Below, piece by piece: positions 18,604 to 27,140 of a stretch of DNA of 64,000 nt; position 1 is the first letter of the stretch, and every line of letters begins with the position of its first letter. Both the position numbers and the translations under genes were made by a program. The DNA comes from an uncultured Desulfatiglans sp. (GTDB lineage Bacteria; Desulfobacterota; DSM-4660; Desulfatiglandales; Desulfatiglandaceae): positions 2,154,693 through 2,218,692 of the forward strand of contig LR026961.1 of the NCBI GenBank assembly GCA_900498135.1. The letters are read 5' to 3'. Under the pieces are notes generated by a model. That model worked only from the letters and a program-made list of their open reading frames with translations, was not told where the DNA came from and made no database searches.

Positions 18604-18779
18604 GTTTCCATCCGGAAATGATTTCGCGGTAGAACTCAGTTTCCAATCCGGAAATGAGGATTTTTGGCCAATATCAAGGAAATCAAGCGTTTGTGCGGAG
18701 GCGACCTGCAGGTCGCCGCACAAGCAAACGTGCAGATTGACGCCGAGATTGGCCAAAAAGACCATTTCCGGATGGAAAC
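18604..18779 (+). repeat. 176-bp foldback repeat, copy C
   Basis: Full-length copy with intact ends (GTTTCCATCCGGAAATG … CATTTCCGGATGGAAAC), inner end copy GTTTCCAATCCGGAAATG, and perfect tip GGCGACCTGCAGGTCGCC. It separates the methylase-domain gene from the DUF4198 gene. Confidence 0.87.
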
Positions 18780-18840
18780 TATCTTGGCGGAGCAACTGAA
18801 AAGGGGCCAAACATCAACCCGAGGGGGCAGTGGAGCGGTC

Positions 18841-20499
18841 TTACCTCTCCGCACCCACATCGAGGGAATCTCCAATATAGATCATATACTCGAAAGGCAG
18901 ATTTTCCGTTGCCTCTTGTCCCATTAAGCCGCTCAGCCTTCTCTTCGATACCATTTCCCTGCCGGCGTAACCGGCGCTCGATACAATGGCGACAGGCGTG
19001 TCAGGTGGATAGTGCGCAGACAGGATGTCGATGAATTTCTTGAATTCTGTGCGCATGGTGAAAAGCGCCATCGTGCACTGCAGCGGGGCCATTTCCTCTA
19101 CGGACCAGCCCGACGCGAGAACAACCGAGTGGAAGCGCCTATCGTCGGCGATTCCTTGCGCCAGGGCTGCATTGGCCGCGTTGAAGCAGCTCAGACCCGG
19201 TACGACTTCAGTGTCCACATCCTTCAACTCCTGGAGGGTCCAGGAGGAGGGCCCGTAAACGAGAGGGTCGCCGCTGTCCATCATGACGACTGTTTTTCCT
19301 TCTGCCACAGCCTTACGAACCCGCGCGGCAAATTCCGCCTGTTTTCGATGGAATTCATCGCAACTCATTTTTTCCTTCTTTTTTTCAGCGTCGCTTACTT
19401 CCGAACAGCTTTTCCCATAAAAGGGAAAGAGCCGATGGAACCCAAATATGACCTCCTTTCCTGACAGCTCTTTCTGAAAGCGATCACTGAGTTTCTCCGA
19501 AGCGAAGACCAGATCCGCCTTTTGGATGACTTCGAGGGCACGGAGGGTGGCCAAATCCGGGTCGCCGGGACCCGTCCCGACCAGGTAGAATTTGCCTGAT
19601 CCTTTTACCTTATCGGCAAAGGCTGCTCTGTAAGGGGCATCTTTCAAGGCCTTTCCAACATAAAGCAGATAAAAACCGGTGCCTTGCACGGGTGATTTCT
19701 GCTTAAGGTCCCCGATTGTACCCACATACACTCCGGTTTTTTCCTGCTGGCCTGCATGGTTGACAACTGCCACAGGCGTATCTGAAGGAAACGAGGCCGA
19801 AAGCCTTTTCACAAGATAGGCCATATCTCCGGGCACGAATATGACCAAGGTCGCCTTATCATACCGGGCTAGGTTTTCAAGGGTATCCTTTTGCTGTTCT
19901 GCGTCATCGCCGCAGAATGGCGTCGTAAGAATCACCTCGCCCAACCCTGCCCGGAGGACAGCGTTGGCGGCGTTAAAGGCACTCAGGCCAGGCACAACGC
20001 TTGGGTTGAGGTCGGCCAATTCTTGAAGCGTCCAAGCATCCGCTCCATAAAGGGTCGGGTCTCCAGGGCTCAAAAAGGCCATTTTTTTCCCCTCCGCTAC
20101 ACCCTTGCGGACGATCTCAGCCAATTCGGCCTGTTTGCCCTGGTAGGTTTCACAGGGGATGCCGTTTTTTTTGCGTTGATCCTCAGCGAGGGCGTTGCAG
20201 TCCTGCCTGTAGAAACTGCCTAGGCCCTGAAAGCCATCAAAGACCTGCTTCCTGTTGACGTCCACAAGGCTGGATAGCCTTTCACGGATGTCCGCGCTGC
20301 AAAAGACTACATCCGCACTCTGGATCGTTGACAGTGCCTTGGCAGTCAAAAGATCTGCGTCTCCTGGCCCGATACCTACCAGAAAAAAGGCGCCTCGGGT
20401 CGTTGCCTGTGTGCTTTGGATCTCCGATGAGGCTGCGCAGGCCATAAAAAGGCTGCACACACATGCCAAAATGCATGTCAGTATTCTCGTTTTTTTCAC
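18841..20499 (-). CDS. Exported protein with two tetrapyrrole (precorrin) methylase domains
   Basis: The 552-residue protein starts with a signal peptide (KKTRILTCILACVCSLFMAC; lipoprotein-like Cys possible). Two tandem CobM/CbiF-like domains follow. Domain 1 (about 36-300) has VGIGPGDADLLTAKAL, LSPGDPTLYGA and VPGLSAFNAANA. Domain 2 (about 303-545) repeats these as VGTGPGDPDLATLRAL, MDSGDPLVYG and VPGLSCFNAANA. These are the SAM- and tetrapyrrole-binding motifs. Each domain has an insert after a Phe-Tyr motif with two Cys exactly 15 positions apart, which suits a disulfide. SAM is not expected outside the cytoplasm, so a binding role (corrinoid, haem or metal chelate) is inferred. Start is GTG 20499. 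It lies behind the TonB receptor. Confidence 0.85.
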   Translation of the reverse strand: MKKTRILTCILACVCSLFMACAASSEIQSTQATTRGAFFLVGIGPGDADLLTAKALSTIQSADVVFCSADIRERLSSLVDVNRKQVFDGFQGLGSFYRQDCNALAEDQRKKNGIPCETYQGKQAELAEIVRKGVAEGKKMAFLSPGDPTLYGADAWTLQELADLNPSVVPGLSAFNAANAVLRAGLGEVILTTPFCGDDAEQQKDTLENLARYDKATLVIFVPGDMAYLVKRLSASFPSDTPVAVVNHAGQQEKTGVYVGTIGDLKQKSPVQGTGFYLLYVGKALKDAPYRAAFADKVKGSGKFYLVGTGPGDPDLATLRALEVIQKADLVFASEKLSDRFQKELSGKEVIFGFHRLFPFYGKSCSEVSDAEKKKEKMSCDEFHRKQAEFAARVRKAVAEGKTVVMMDSGDPLVYGPSSWTLQELKDVDTEVVPGLSCFNAANAALAQGIADDRRFHSVVLASGWSVEEMAPLQCTMALFTMRTEFKKFIDILSAHYPPDTPVAIVSSAGYAGREMVSKRRLSGLMGQEATENLPFEYMIYIGDSLDVGAER

Positions 20500-20648
20500 A
20501 ATCCTTTTCTCCTAGCTTCGTGTTCCAGTTATGTGGCTCTCTGTTGGACGACGGTGCCTGACTTCTCCTATTTCTGTCAACAGGTCCGCTCGGACCTTCC
20601 TTTTAACGCAATTTCACACCTGTAGGGAAAGATGAACATAAAAAAGGC
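20500..20648 (-). promoter_or_regulatory. Spacer between receptor and methylase-domain genes
   Basis: The 149-base spacer holds a small perfect hairpin (GGTCCGAGCGGACC on the minus strand, about 20584-20597). I looked for a cobalamin riboswitch box here and did not find its conserved order. The hairpin could process or attenuate the mRNA between the two genes. Confidence 0.3.
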
Positions 20649-22862
20649 CTAAAACGTCAAAGAGGCCATAAATACCGCTGTGAAGGGACCACCTGGGTAG
20701 TAACTGGCGCTGCCACCCGTGGTGTAGTCAGATGCCCTGATGTAGGAGATATACTCCTTGTCAAACAGGTTGTTGAGGTCCAGAGACAATTTGAGAGACT
20801 TTGCAATGGGGATTTTGTCCCATTCGTAAGCCAATCGCAGATCAGCGATTGCATAGGCATCGACTTTTTGGGAGTTCTCTGCATTCGCATAGCGGGAACT
20901 CATGAATCTCACCATCGGAATAATTTCCAGGTTCTCCCATTTAAATAACAAACCCGCTTTCACAAGGAATTCGGGCGTATCCACCACTTGGTTGTCTTTT
21001 ATGGTGATGATGCTCCCGTTTGAGTCGATGTCTTCATCGTACCGGAGCACAGTCCAACTCGGATTGATGAAAAACGTCAAAGGCTTAGCCAGGTAAAAAT
21101 TCGCACCGACATCGATTCCGTAGCCGCTGGCCTCCGCGGAATTCTGTTGGTAGCTGAGATCTACCCGCGGGTCGTAGACATTGGTGAAGAGGTTTTTGCT
21201 CTTGTTGAAGAAAACGGTAGGTGTGATGTCGAACCAGGAGGTATTCCAGCGAACGCCTACATCGACGGTGTCTGTCTCTTCCATTTCGTAGCCGCTGAAA
21301 AGGTCGTTCAGTGTGATGCCCGCGTCAATAAATCGCTGCCGGTAGGTGTTGTAAAGGTTGACCAGAGGCATGTATGAATAAGGTCGAATAAAGCTTTTCC
21401 CGTAACTCGCATAGACTTGGAAGGCCTCTGAAAAATGATATCCAACCCCCAATGTGGGTAGCAGGATGTCGTAAACCCTTTCCTCTCGGTCTAAATCAGG
21501 CGCCCGCACCAGTTCGTAGGTCTTGGAGTCCGTGACGTATCCTTGGCTGGCACCTTCGTCATATCTGAAATACTTGAGCCCGGCTTGTAGATCAAAGTCT
21601 TCATAGGTGCCTGCAATTTTGAAGTAAGGGCTGTTTATGTAGGAAGCGCTAGGCGAGGCGAAATTTCCATAACCTTGCCAGGCAAGTCCTGATGACGTGA
21701 TGCCGTAGTTTTCTGAAAAAATTTTCATATCGTTCTTTTCAAAATGATAGCCTAAGGTAGCCGTGAATATGTCGGCATCCCATTTTGCTTCAGCGATGGC
21801 GCCAGGACGTTCGATGTCTCGATTTCTTTTTTGAATGCGGCCACCGCCCGAAGTGACGCCTTGATAGATCTGCGAGTCTTCGACGCTGTAATATGGTTTG
21901 ATAGTGAAAATCAAGTTCTGAAAGTGATTAATAGTGATAAGTCCGAGAACATCCGTGTTTTTATAGGCTCCCGTGTTATACTTATAATAATAGATGTCTT
22001 GGGATTTCTTCCCGGTCAAATCCGGGTTGTAGTCAAATTTATAACTATCTGAAAGATTTTGAACCTGGCTATAGCTGAGAGCTCTATACAAATCTTGTTT
22101 TAGATCGTTATAGTTGAACCAGACATCTATACTGACTTCCTGGCCGAGAGGTTGTGATAATGCCAAATTTGCATTGTTTCTGGGCCCGATTTCTCCCGGA
22201 CCTTTCCACTTGTCGGCTTGTGTATAGGAATAGGACCCCGAAAACCGCGTATCAAAATCTGTCAGTGATCCAGAATCCAACCTTAAAAAAGTTCGATTGT
22301 AGCTGTCGGTGCCTACACCCTGATTAATGATCGCCCCGAATTCCTTCGCGGGCCAACGCGGTTTCAATTCGATCGCCCCACCCCGGTCTCCGACGCCCGT
22401 CCCGAGGTCTCCGGGCACTGCCCCCTTATAGACCGAGATTGACTGCAGGTTTTCCATGTCATAGATGTAATCGCGGGGGCCGATGGGGTTTCCACCGTAA
22501 TTGGGCACCCCTTCAACCGTCATGGCACCCAATGATCCTCGCATCCCTCGGATTCGGGAGGAGCTTTGCTCCGCGCTCAGGCCATATGGATCGGCGCTTT
22601 CCACACTGATCCCGGGAAGGATGTCGATGGCTTTGTACACACTGGTTTTAGCACTGGGCCCTTGGCTGTCTATGCCCTCTTTGGTCACTTCAGTACCGGT
22701 GTAGACCGTGTCATCCAATTGCATGGTGGGGGCGAAGAGTTTTTCTCCGCTGATCCGGACCTCTCCGATTTCGATAGGCTCCTCGCCCATGGCTGTTATG
22801 GGCGCCATGAGGCCGAAAAGGCTTACTATGGCGGCCAGTGCCATATTCTCCAAAAGCCGCAT
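20649..22862 (-). CDS. TonB-dependent outer-membrane receptor
   Basis: The 737-residue protein has a signal peptide (cleavage near TAMG-EE) and a plug domain (about 40-180) with SVYKAIDILPGISVES, RIRGMRGSLGAMTVEGVPNYGG and LQSISVYKGAVPGDLG. A beta-barrel to the C-terminus ends in Phe (TAVFMASLTF), the usual outer-membrane signal. Segments such as VYASYGKSFIRPYSY and GVRWNTSWFDITPTVFFN are typical of siderophore or metal-chelate receptors. The substrate cannot be told from sequence, but the neighbours point to a tetrapyrrole or metal chelate. GGAGG lies 6 bases before ATG 22862. A half copy of the dispersed repeat begins only 24 bases upstream of the start codon. Confidence 0.92.
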   Translation of the reverse strand: MRLLENMALAAIVSLFGLMAPITAMGEEPIEIGEVRISGEKLFAPTMQLDDTVYTGTEVTKEGIDSQGPSAKTSVYKAIDILPGISVESADPYGLSAEQSSSRIRGMRGSLGAMTVEGVPNYGGNPIGPRDYIYDMENLQSISVYKGAVPGDLGTGVGDRGGAIELKPRWPAKEFGAIINQGVGTDSYNRTFLRLDSGSLTDFDTRFSGSYSYTQADKWKGPGEIGPRNNANLALSQPLGQEVSIDVWFNYNDLKQDLYRALSYSQVQNLSDSYKFDYNPDLTGKKSQDIYYYKYNTGAYKNTDVLGLITINHFQNLIFTIKPYYSVEDSQIYQGVTSGGGRIQKRNRDIERPGAIAEAKWDADIFTATLGYHFEKNDMKIFSENYGITSSGLAWQGYGNFASPSASYINSPYFKIAGTYEDFDLQAGLKYFRYDEGASQGYVTDSKTYELVRAPDLDREERVYDILLPTLGVGYHFSEAFQVYASYGKSFIRPYSYMPLVNLYNTYRQRFIDAGITLNDLFSGYEMEETDTVDVGVRWNTSWFDITPTVFFNKSKNLFTNVYDPRVDLSYQQNSAEASGYGIDVGANFYLAKPLTFFINPSWTVLRYDEDIDSNGSIITIKDNQVVDTPEFLVKAGLLFKWENLEIIPMVRFMSSRYANAENSQKVDAYAIADLRLAYEWDKIPIAKSLKLSLDLNNLFDKEYISYIRASDYTTGGSASYYPGGPFTAVFMASLTF

Positions 22863-22885
22863 ATATTCCTCCGATTGCTCTTATT

Positions 22886-22970
22886 GTGTTTCCATCCGGA
22901 AATAGTCTTTTTTGCCAATTTCGGCGTTGATCTGTACGTTTGCCGGTGCGGCAACCTACAGGCCGCCTCC
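22886..22970 (-). repeat. Half foldback repeat (copy G)
   Basis: Only one arm is present, from GTTTCCATCCGGAAATAG to the tip (GTGCGGCAACCTACAGGCCGCC). Similarity stops just past the central palindrome. Its outer end lies 24 bases from the TonB-receptor start codon, so the receptor transcript probably begins in or reads across it. Confidence 0.7.
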
Positions 22971-23402
22971 GTTTCCGTTTCTATTCTCTTGAGCGGTTTT
23001 TCGCGTCACATCCTTTGCCTTTCCATCTTTTTCGCCTGAACCGATGCTGCACGAAGCCTGTTTATCGCCGATCGGGCGAACATCCGAGCACTACGTTCCG
23101 GCAAAAAAAAACCACAAAGGTCACCGATCGCCATAATCGGAAGCCTTCGTGGCCTGATTGATTTCGGGAATTGCAGGGCGCGGGTTTAGGACGAATGGTG
23201 CGCCCAAGCCCGCTATGTTCGAGGTTCGCGGTTACTGGTCGAGATTATACTTTGTACGGGAGCATCTTCGTGAAGATCCCGCGGCTAACAGAACCCGCCA
23301 GCGAAAAGTTTGTAACCGATTCACCTTTGAAAATCAAGAAAAATATAGAAGAAGAGGGTTGGCATTGGCTTTCCCTGCGACTTGGACGCCGCTTTTAAGG
23401 GT
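22971..23402. other. Gap upstream of the TonB receptor
   Basis: No gene was seen. It contains the minus-strand terminator listed at 23103-23154. I searched for Fur-type boxes and a cobalamin riboswitch and saw neither clearly. Confidence 0.3.
23103..23154 (-). terminator. Minus-strand terminator with CCACGAAGG stem
   Basis: Read on the minus strand, GGCCACGAAGG pairs with CCTTTGTGG (one G-U), with an inner CCGAT/ATCGG hairpin, and nine T residues follow. It would end transcription from the MBL/GNAT gene before the receptor gene. The outer stem is nearly the same as that at 6805-6860. Confidence 0.7.
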
Positions 23403-23578
23403 AGTTCCACCCGGAAATGATTTCCCGGTAGAACCCAGTTTCCAATCCGGAAATGAGGATTTTTGGCCAATATCAAGGAAATCAAGCGTTTGCGCGGAGG
23501 CGACCTGCCGGTCGCTGCACAAGTAAACCTGCACATTGACGCCGAGATTGGCCAAAACGACCATTTCCGGATGAAAAC
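23403..23578 (+). repeat. 176-bp foldback repeat, copy D
   Basis: Exactly 176 bases, with ends AGTTCCACCCGGAAATG and CATTTCCGGATGAAAAC. The tip is slightly diverged (GGCGACCTGCCGGTCGCTG). It lies downstream of the MBL/GNAT gene. Confidence 0.82.
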
Positions 23579-23698
23579 TGTTATGCTCCCAGGGGTATAT
23601 GGGAGGTTGAGGAAACACCGGATTTGATGTTTGCACCGGCCGCACCTCCGCTTGGATAGCTTCCTTCCCTGAGATGTCAGGTGCCCGAAGGGCTACTT

Positions 23699-26269
23699 TC
23701 AGGCTATCCAGATGCCCTCCAGATAAGAAGCTGTAAAATCCAGCATGATCCTAGGTTGATTGCTCTTCAGGTTCCAGGAGACGAAAGGCACCAGCTGGTC
23801 GGTAATGGCATCCTTTTCGAGCCCCAGATGGTCCGCGATCGTGGCGAGAGCCTGCCTCACGGTGGCGACCAGGACCTGGTCGAGCCGTGAAGCGGCGTTG
23901 ACGGCCTTGAGTTTCGGGTTGCTCTGCAGCTCCGCCAGCGCCTCATCCCAGTGGATGGCGTCGATCTGACGGCGGAGGACGTAGCCGTTGCCGCGGTCCC
24001 GGATGATGAAGAGGATCGGGTTGACCTTCAGCCAGGCGCCCTTGATCTTGACGTCTTTGAAGGATGCGCCGATCCGCTCCAGCAGTTCGTTTTTCTTCTG
24101 GAGCCCCTCGATCTGGCGCGCCTGAACCCGTTCAATGATATACGGTTCGTTGTCGATGGCGATTTCTTTCAAGCGGGTCGGGTCGAACCCGAGGTCCATG
24201 AGATCGCCTAGCGTCAGCGGGTCCGTGTAGGACTTGCCGCGCTCCTCGAGCCAGGCCATGAAGCTCGGCCGCCGGTAGTTCGGCAGGGCCTCGATGGCGC
24301 GGGCCGGGTCCTGGGTCAGATCGGCCGGGAGGCGCGAGAGCAGGTCGAGCCGGCCCGCGCAGACAGGGCTCTTGTCCGCGAGTTCCCGCGGGGCGTAGCT
24401 CTTGATCTGAAGATTCGCGACCTCCGGTGCCAGGGTGATCTGTCCGGCGGACTCGCCGCCCGTGTAGCCGATCAGTGAACCGATGCGGCGTCTGAAGGCG
24501 ATGAATTTTGTGACGAAGCGGGTGAACATGAACCGCATGTAAACGGATGACTGCCTCGCATCGATCTCCGCCCCGAAATACGTGCACAGGGTCCGGTAAA
24601 GGGTTTGGAACTCCTCCAGGGTGCGCCGCACCATGACCTCGTTGTCCCGCGCGTCAATGACGGCGCGCTTCCGGTTGAGGTGATAGAGAAGCTTCAGGAG
24701 CGCCGGCTTCAGATCGTGTTCTTTGAAGGCCGGCGGAATGAAGACCATGTAGTTCGAGTCCTTTTCCAGGGCCGTCTCCCCGACGATTTCCGTGACGGGT
24801 TTCCAGGCTTGCTTCAGATAGATATCGTAGGTCGGGTCCTGATTGGGGATGATGTTGTCGAGGATCCCCAAGGCGGATTTCCCGGTCAGAAAAGCCCCGA
24901 AGTGTTCGAGAATGCGGGTCCCCAACCCCTTCCTGCGAAAGGGGGCGGCGACCTCCACGTAGACCAGGTAGTAGCAGGGGGCGGGTTTCTTGAGGTAGAG
25001 CATGTTGAGGCGCCCCAGGCTTTCGCCGGTTTCGGCTTCGATCTCGAGTTGATGGAAGCCGTTCTCGGAATCCCCCGGCCGTTGGCGGCTAATCCGGCTG
25101 CCGGCGACGGTGGCGTCCACGAGGTCCCAGAGGTCGTTGAAGAGATCGGCCACGATCGGGGCGTCCGGAAGCCCGCGGCGCATGCCTTCGTCGATCAGCG
25201 CCACGAGGCTCAGGCGTTCGGAGGCACTGAGGGTTTTTTCGCCGATGGGCAGGCGGAGGGGGGAGATCTGCCGGTGTTCTGCGGGGCTTGAATCCGCATC
25301 GCGCCGGGGTTCGGGAATCGCCTCTTCTGCAGCGGCCCCCGGGCGACAGGGGGAGGGCCCGGAGGCCACTTCCCTGGACCGTATGATCATCAGGCGGGAG
25401 AGGTCGTACATCACCTTGAAGGGCTGAATGTCCGTCAGACCGCTTACGAAGCGCGCTTTGTCGAGGGCGATCGCCCCAGCGTTCTCGCCGGCGGCGAGGC
25501 GGTTCACCATCTCCGTGTGGTATTCCTCGGCTGCCGCGATGGCCTTTGCAATGAATCGACCGGCCCCGCCGTTCACAACGCCGTTGTGGCTGAGGATCAC
25601 CCGTTCGGCCTGGAGGGTCTCGAGCCTTCGGAGGCTTGCGCAGTATTGCCCCAGGGAAACGAAGTAATTGGGCCAGAAGATGTCCTTTTCGGGAAGATAG
25701 AATCCGGCTGCGTCTCCGATGGCGATCGTTTTTTCTTTTTGTTCGTAGAGCGACATGTGGCAGGGGGAATGTCCGGGGGTGGCGATCGCCTGCCAGACGA
25801 CGCCTTGACCGAGTTCGATGCTGTCTCCGTCGCGGATGATGAGGTCCGCCTCGAAGCGAAAGTCGCGGAGCGACGGGGGCATGGCCGCAAGCTCCGCCTT
25901 GGCCTTCAGCAGCTGGGCGATGCCGAGGTCCACCAGGATGAATTCCCGCTGCAATTCGGGGGTGCTCAGGATCTCGGCGCCCGGAGCGCTGACGACGAGC
26001 TTCAGATGCGGCCAGATCCGTTTGAGATACGGCACGGCCCCGATGTGGTCGGCATGGGTGTGGGTCAAAAAGACATATTCTATGCGGTTCGGATCGATGC
26101 CAAGGCTCAGGATCTGTTCTGCGATGAGGGTCGAAGTGGGGCCTGTCCCCCCTTCGATGATCATTCCGGAGTCGCCCAGGGAGAGGTATACCGGGAAGGC
26201 CGGTATGCCAAGCTGAAACAGGTGGGGTGTCACGGCGATCGCGGGGTGTTCTTTGGGGTGGTCTTCCAT
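23699..26269 (-). CDS. Large fusion: metallo-beta-lactamase fold + GNAT-like domain + unknown C-terminus
   Basis: 856 residues. The N-terminal MBL domain (about 1-250) has the zinc motif THTHADHIG, the metal Asp in AIGDAAGFYLP and an ATPGHSPCHMSLY segment, as in hydroxyacylglutathione-hydrolase-like enzymes. A Pro/Glu-rich linker (about 305-345) leads to a region with a GNAT acetyl-CoA loop (APFRRKGLGTRILEHF, about 440-455). The last 350 residues (e.g. YMRFMFTRFVTKFIAFRRRIGSLIGYTGG) are not recognised, and the basic, helical content suggests nucleic-acid or membrane association. The role is unknown. It is the only gene behind the leader at 26363-26446 and has a weak Shine-Dalgarno. Confidence 0.75.
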   Translation of the reverse strand: MEDHPKEHPAIAVTPHLFQLGIPAFPVYLSLGDSGMIIEGGTGPTSTLIAEQILSLGIDPNRIEYVFLTHTHADHIGAVPYLKRIWPHLKLVVSAPGAEILSTPELQREFILVDLGIAQLLKAKAELAAMPPSLRDFRFEADLIIRDGDSIELGQGVVWQAIATPGHSPCHMSLYEQKEKTIAIGDAAGFYLPEKDIFWPNYFVSLGQYCASLRRLETLQAERVILSHNGVVNGGAGRFIAKAIAAAEEYHTEMVNRLAAGENAGAIALDKARFVSGLTDIQPFKVMYDLSRLMIIRSREVASGPSPCRPGAAAEEAIPEPRRDADSSPAEHRQISPLRLPIGEKTLSASERLSLVALIDEGMRRGLPDAPIVADLFNDLWDLVDATVAGSRISRQRPGDSENGFHQLEIEAETGESLGRLNMLYLKKPAPCYYLVYVEVAAPFRRKGLGTRILEHFGAFLTGKSALGILDNIIPNQDPTYDIYLKQAWKPVTEIVGETALEKDSNYMVFIPPAFKEHDLKPALLKLLYHLNRKRAVIDARDNEVMVRRTLEEFQTLYRTLCTYFGAEIDARQSSVYMRFMFTRFVTKFIAFRRRIGSLIGYTGGESAGQITLAPEVANLQIKSYAPRELADKSPVCAGRLDLLSRLPADLTQDPARAIEALPNYRRPSFMAWLEERGKSYTDPLTLGDLMDLGFDPTRLKEIAIDNEPYIIERVQARQIEGLQKKNELLERIGASFKDVKIKGAWLKVNPILFIIRDRGNGYVLRRQIDAIHWDEALAELQSNPKLKAVNAASRLDQVLVATVRQALATIADHLGLEKDAITDQLVPFVSWNLKSNQPRIMLDFTASYLEGIWIA

Positions 26270-26362
26270 AGTGATGGACCTCGAATAGGACGGTGTAGTG
26301 TTTTAAGTCGATCTCGAACGGCGGCTCGGGAATTCCCCGGAAGATTCACCGCCGCAAAGGCC

Positions 26363-26446
26363 AAAAAAAAACCGTGGGCACCTGGTGTGCCCACGGTTTT
26401 GAAAATCAGACAGAACCTGTCAACCCATGGGCACAGTCCACCTCCT
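26363..26446 (-). promoter_or_regulatory. Putative translation-coupled attenuator with mini-ORF
   Basis: On the minus strand a strong AGGAGG (26446-26441) is followed, 6 bases later, by the mini-ORF GTG CCC ATG GGT TGA. The mini-ORF bases GTGCCCATGG (26434-26425) can pair with CCGTGGGCAC (26396-26387). The same CCGTGGGCAC alternatively pairs with GTGCCCACGG to form a perfect terminator stem (26396-26372) before nine T residues (26371-26363). The layout fits a switch in which a ribosome on the mini-ORF masks the first strand and favours termination, 94 bases before the MBL/GNAT start. Inference from base pairing only. Confidence 0.55.
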
Positions 26447-26744
26447 AAAATAAAAAAACAGCCCGGATTGACGATCGAATGTAACCATCGATAACCTTCT
26501 TCTCTCCACGGCCACGGCCGGCCCCCTCGAAAAGAACCTTTTGGCGCCGTCCGCCGTCTTACGATCCATCCCGGATCTTCTTTTGCGTTGCGATGCTCTT
26601 GTGCGCTGTCTTACCGCGCCTTCGGCCGGAATACGAGCAACCCTTCTCTCGAAGGTTCAAGGAAACGGAATACCGCCCAGAATAAACATCACCCCAATCA
26701 TCATCCAAAAGGGTTCGGTTTGTCAAGTTTTTTGAAGGGTCAAT
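26447..26744 (-). promoter_or_regulatory. Leader and possible promoter for the MBL/GNAT gene
   Basis: On the minus strand TTGACA (26726-26721) is followed after 17-18 bases by GATGAT, a poor -10. If used, the leader would be about 420 bases. No gene lies in the interval, and no known riboswitch fold was recognised. Confidence 0.35.
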
Positions 26745-27140
26745 CTACCGAGCCGATTTTGAGCGTCGATCCTCCTCCACATGCCGTGTGGCGACAACGT
26801 TGCAGGCCGTTCCAGCAGGTGTCCGCAGCAGGACATCCCCGATACGGACAGGCGCGGTGATCCGAAGGCCCCGGATCGCTTGCATGACTTCGGTGATGCG
26901 GTCGAGCGGGATCGGGCTGTCCGTCCGCACGCTGACCAGGGGGAAGGCCCCGGCCTCGACGGCGATGCTGCTCGCGATAGTGCGGACGGGGTTGAGGAGT
27001 TCCTGCTCCGCCCAGGCAAGACCTTTGTCGCAGGTGTATCCGGAGACCTCCTTCACGACGACAGCCGGTGTCTCTTCGTAAGCGATGGTCAGTTCGCAGC
27101 CGTTCGGGCAGATGACGCAGGTCAGCTGTTTTGTTTTCAT
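26745..27140 (-). CDS. DUF1667 protein, iron-sulfur/FAD operon partner
   Basis: The 131-residue protein starts with the DUF1667 cysteine pattern CVICPNGCEL, followed by a third conserved Cys in VSGYTCDKGLAWAEQE. Next comes the NPVRTIASSI motif and PLVSVRTDSPIPLDRI. These proteins accompany two FAD enzymes (a GlpA-like oxidase and an NAD(P)H-type disulfide oxidoreductase), and the Cys residues probably bind an iron-sulfur centre. Its start overlaps the end of the upstream FAD gene by 4 bases. It is the last gene of the operon. Confidence 0.88.
   Translation of the reverse strand: MKTKQLTCVICPNGCELTIAYEETPAVVVKEVSGYTCDKGLAWAEQELLNPVRTIASSIAVEAGAFPLVSVRTDSPIPLDRITEVMQAIRGLRITAPVRIGDVLLRTPAGTACNVVATRHVEEDRRSKSAR

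Noticed and set aside
22863-23402. Cobalamin riboswitch upstream of the TonB receptor
   Set aside because: The conserved box order of the cobalamin riboswitch could not be found on either strand; the most notable structure is a terminator.
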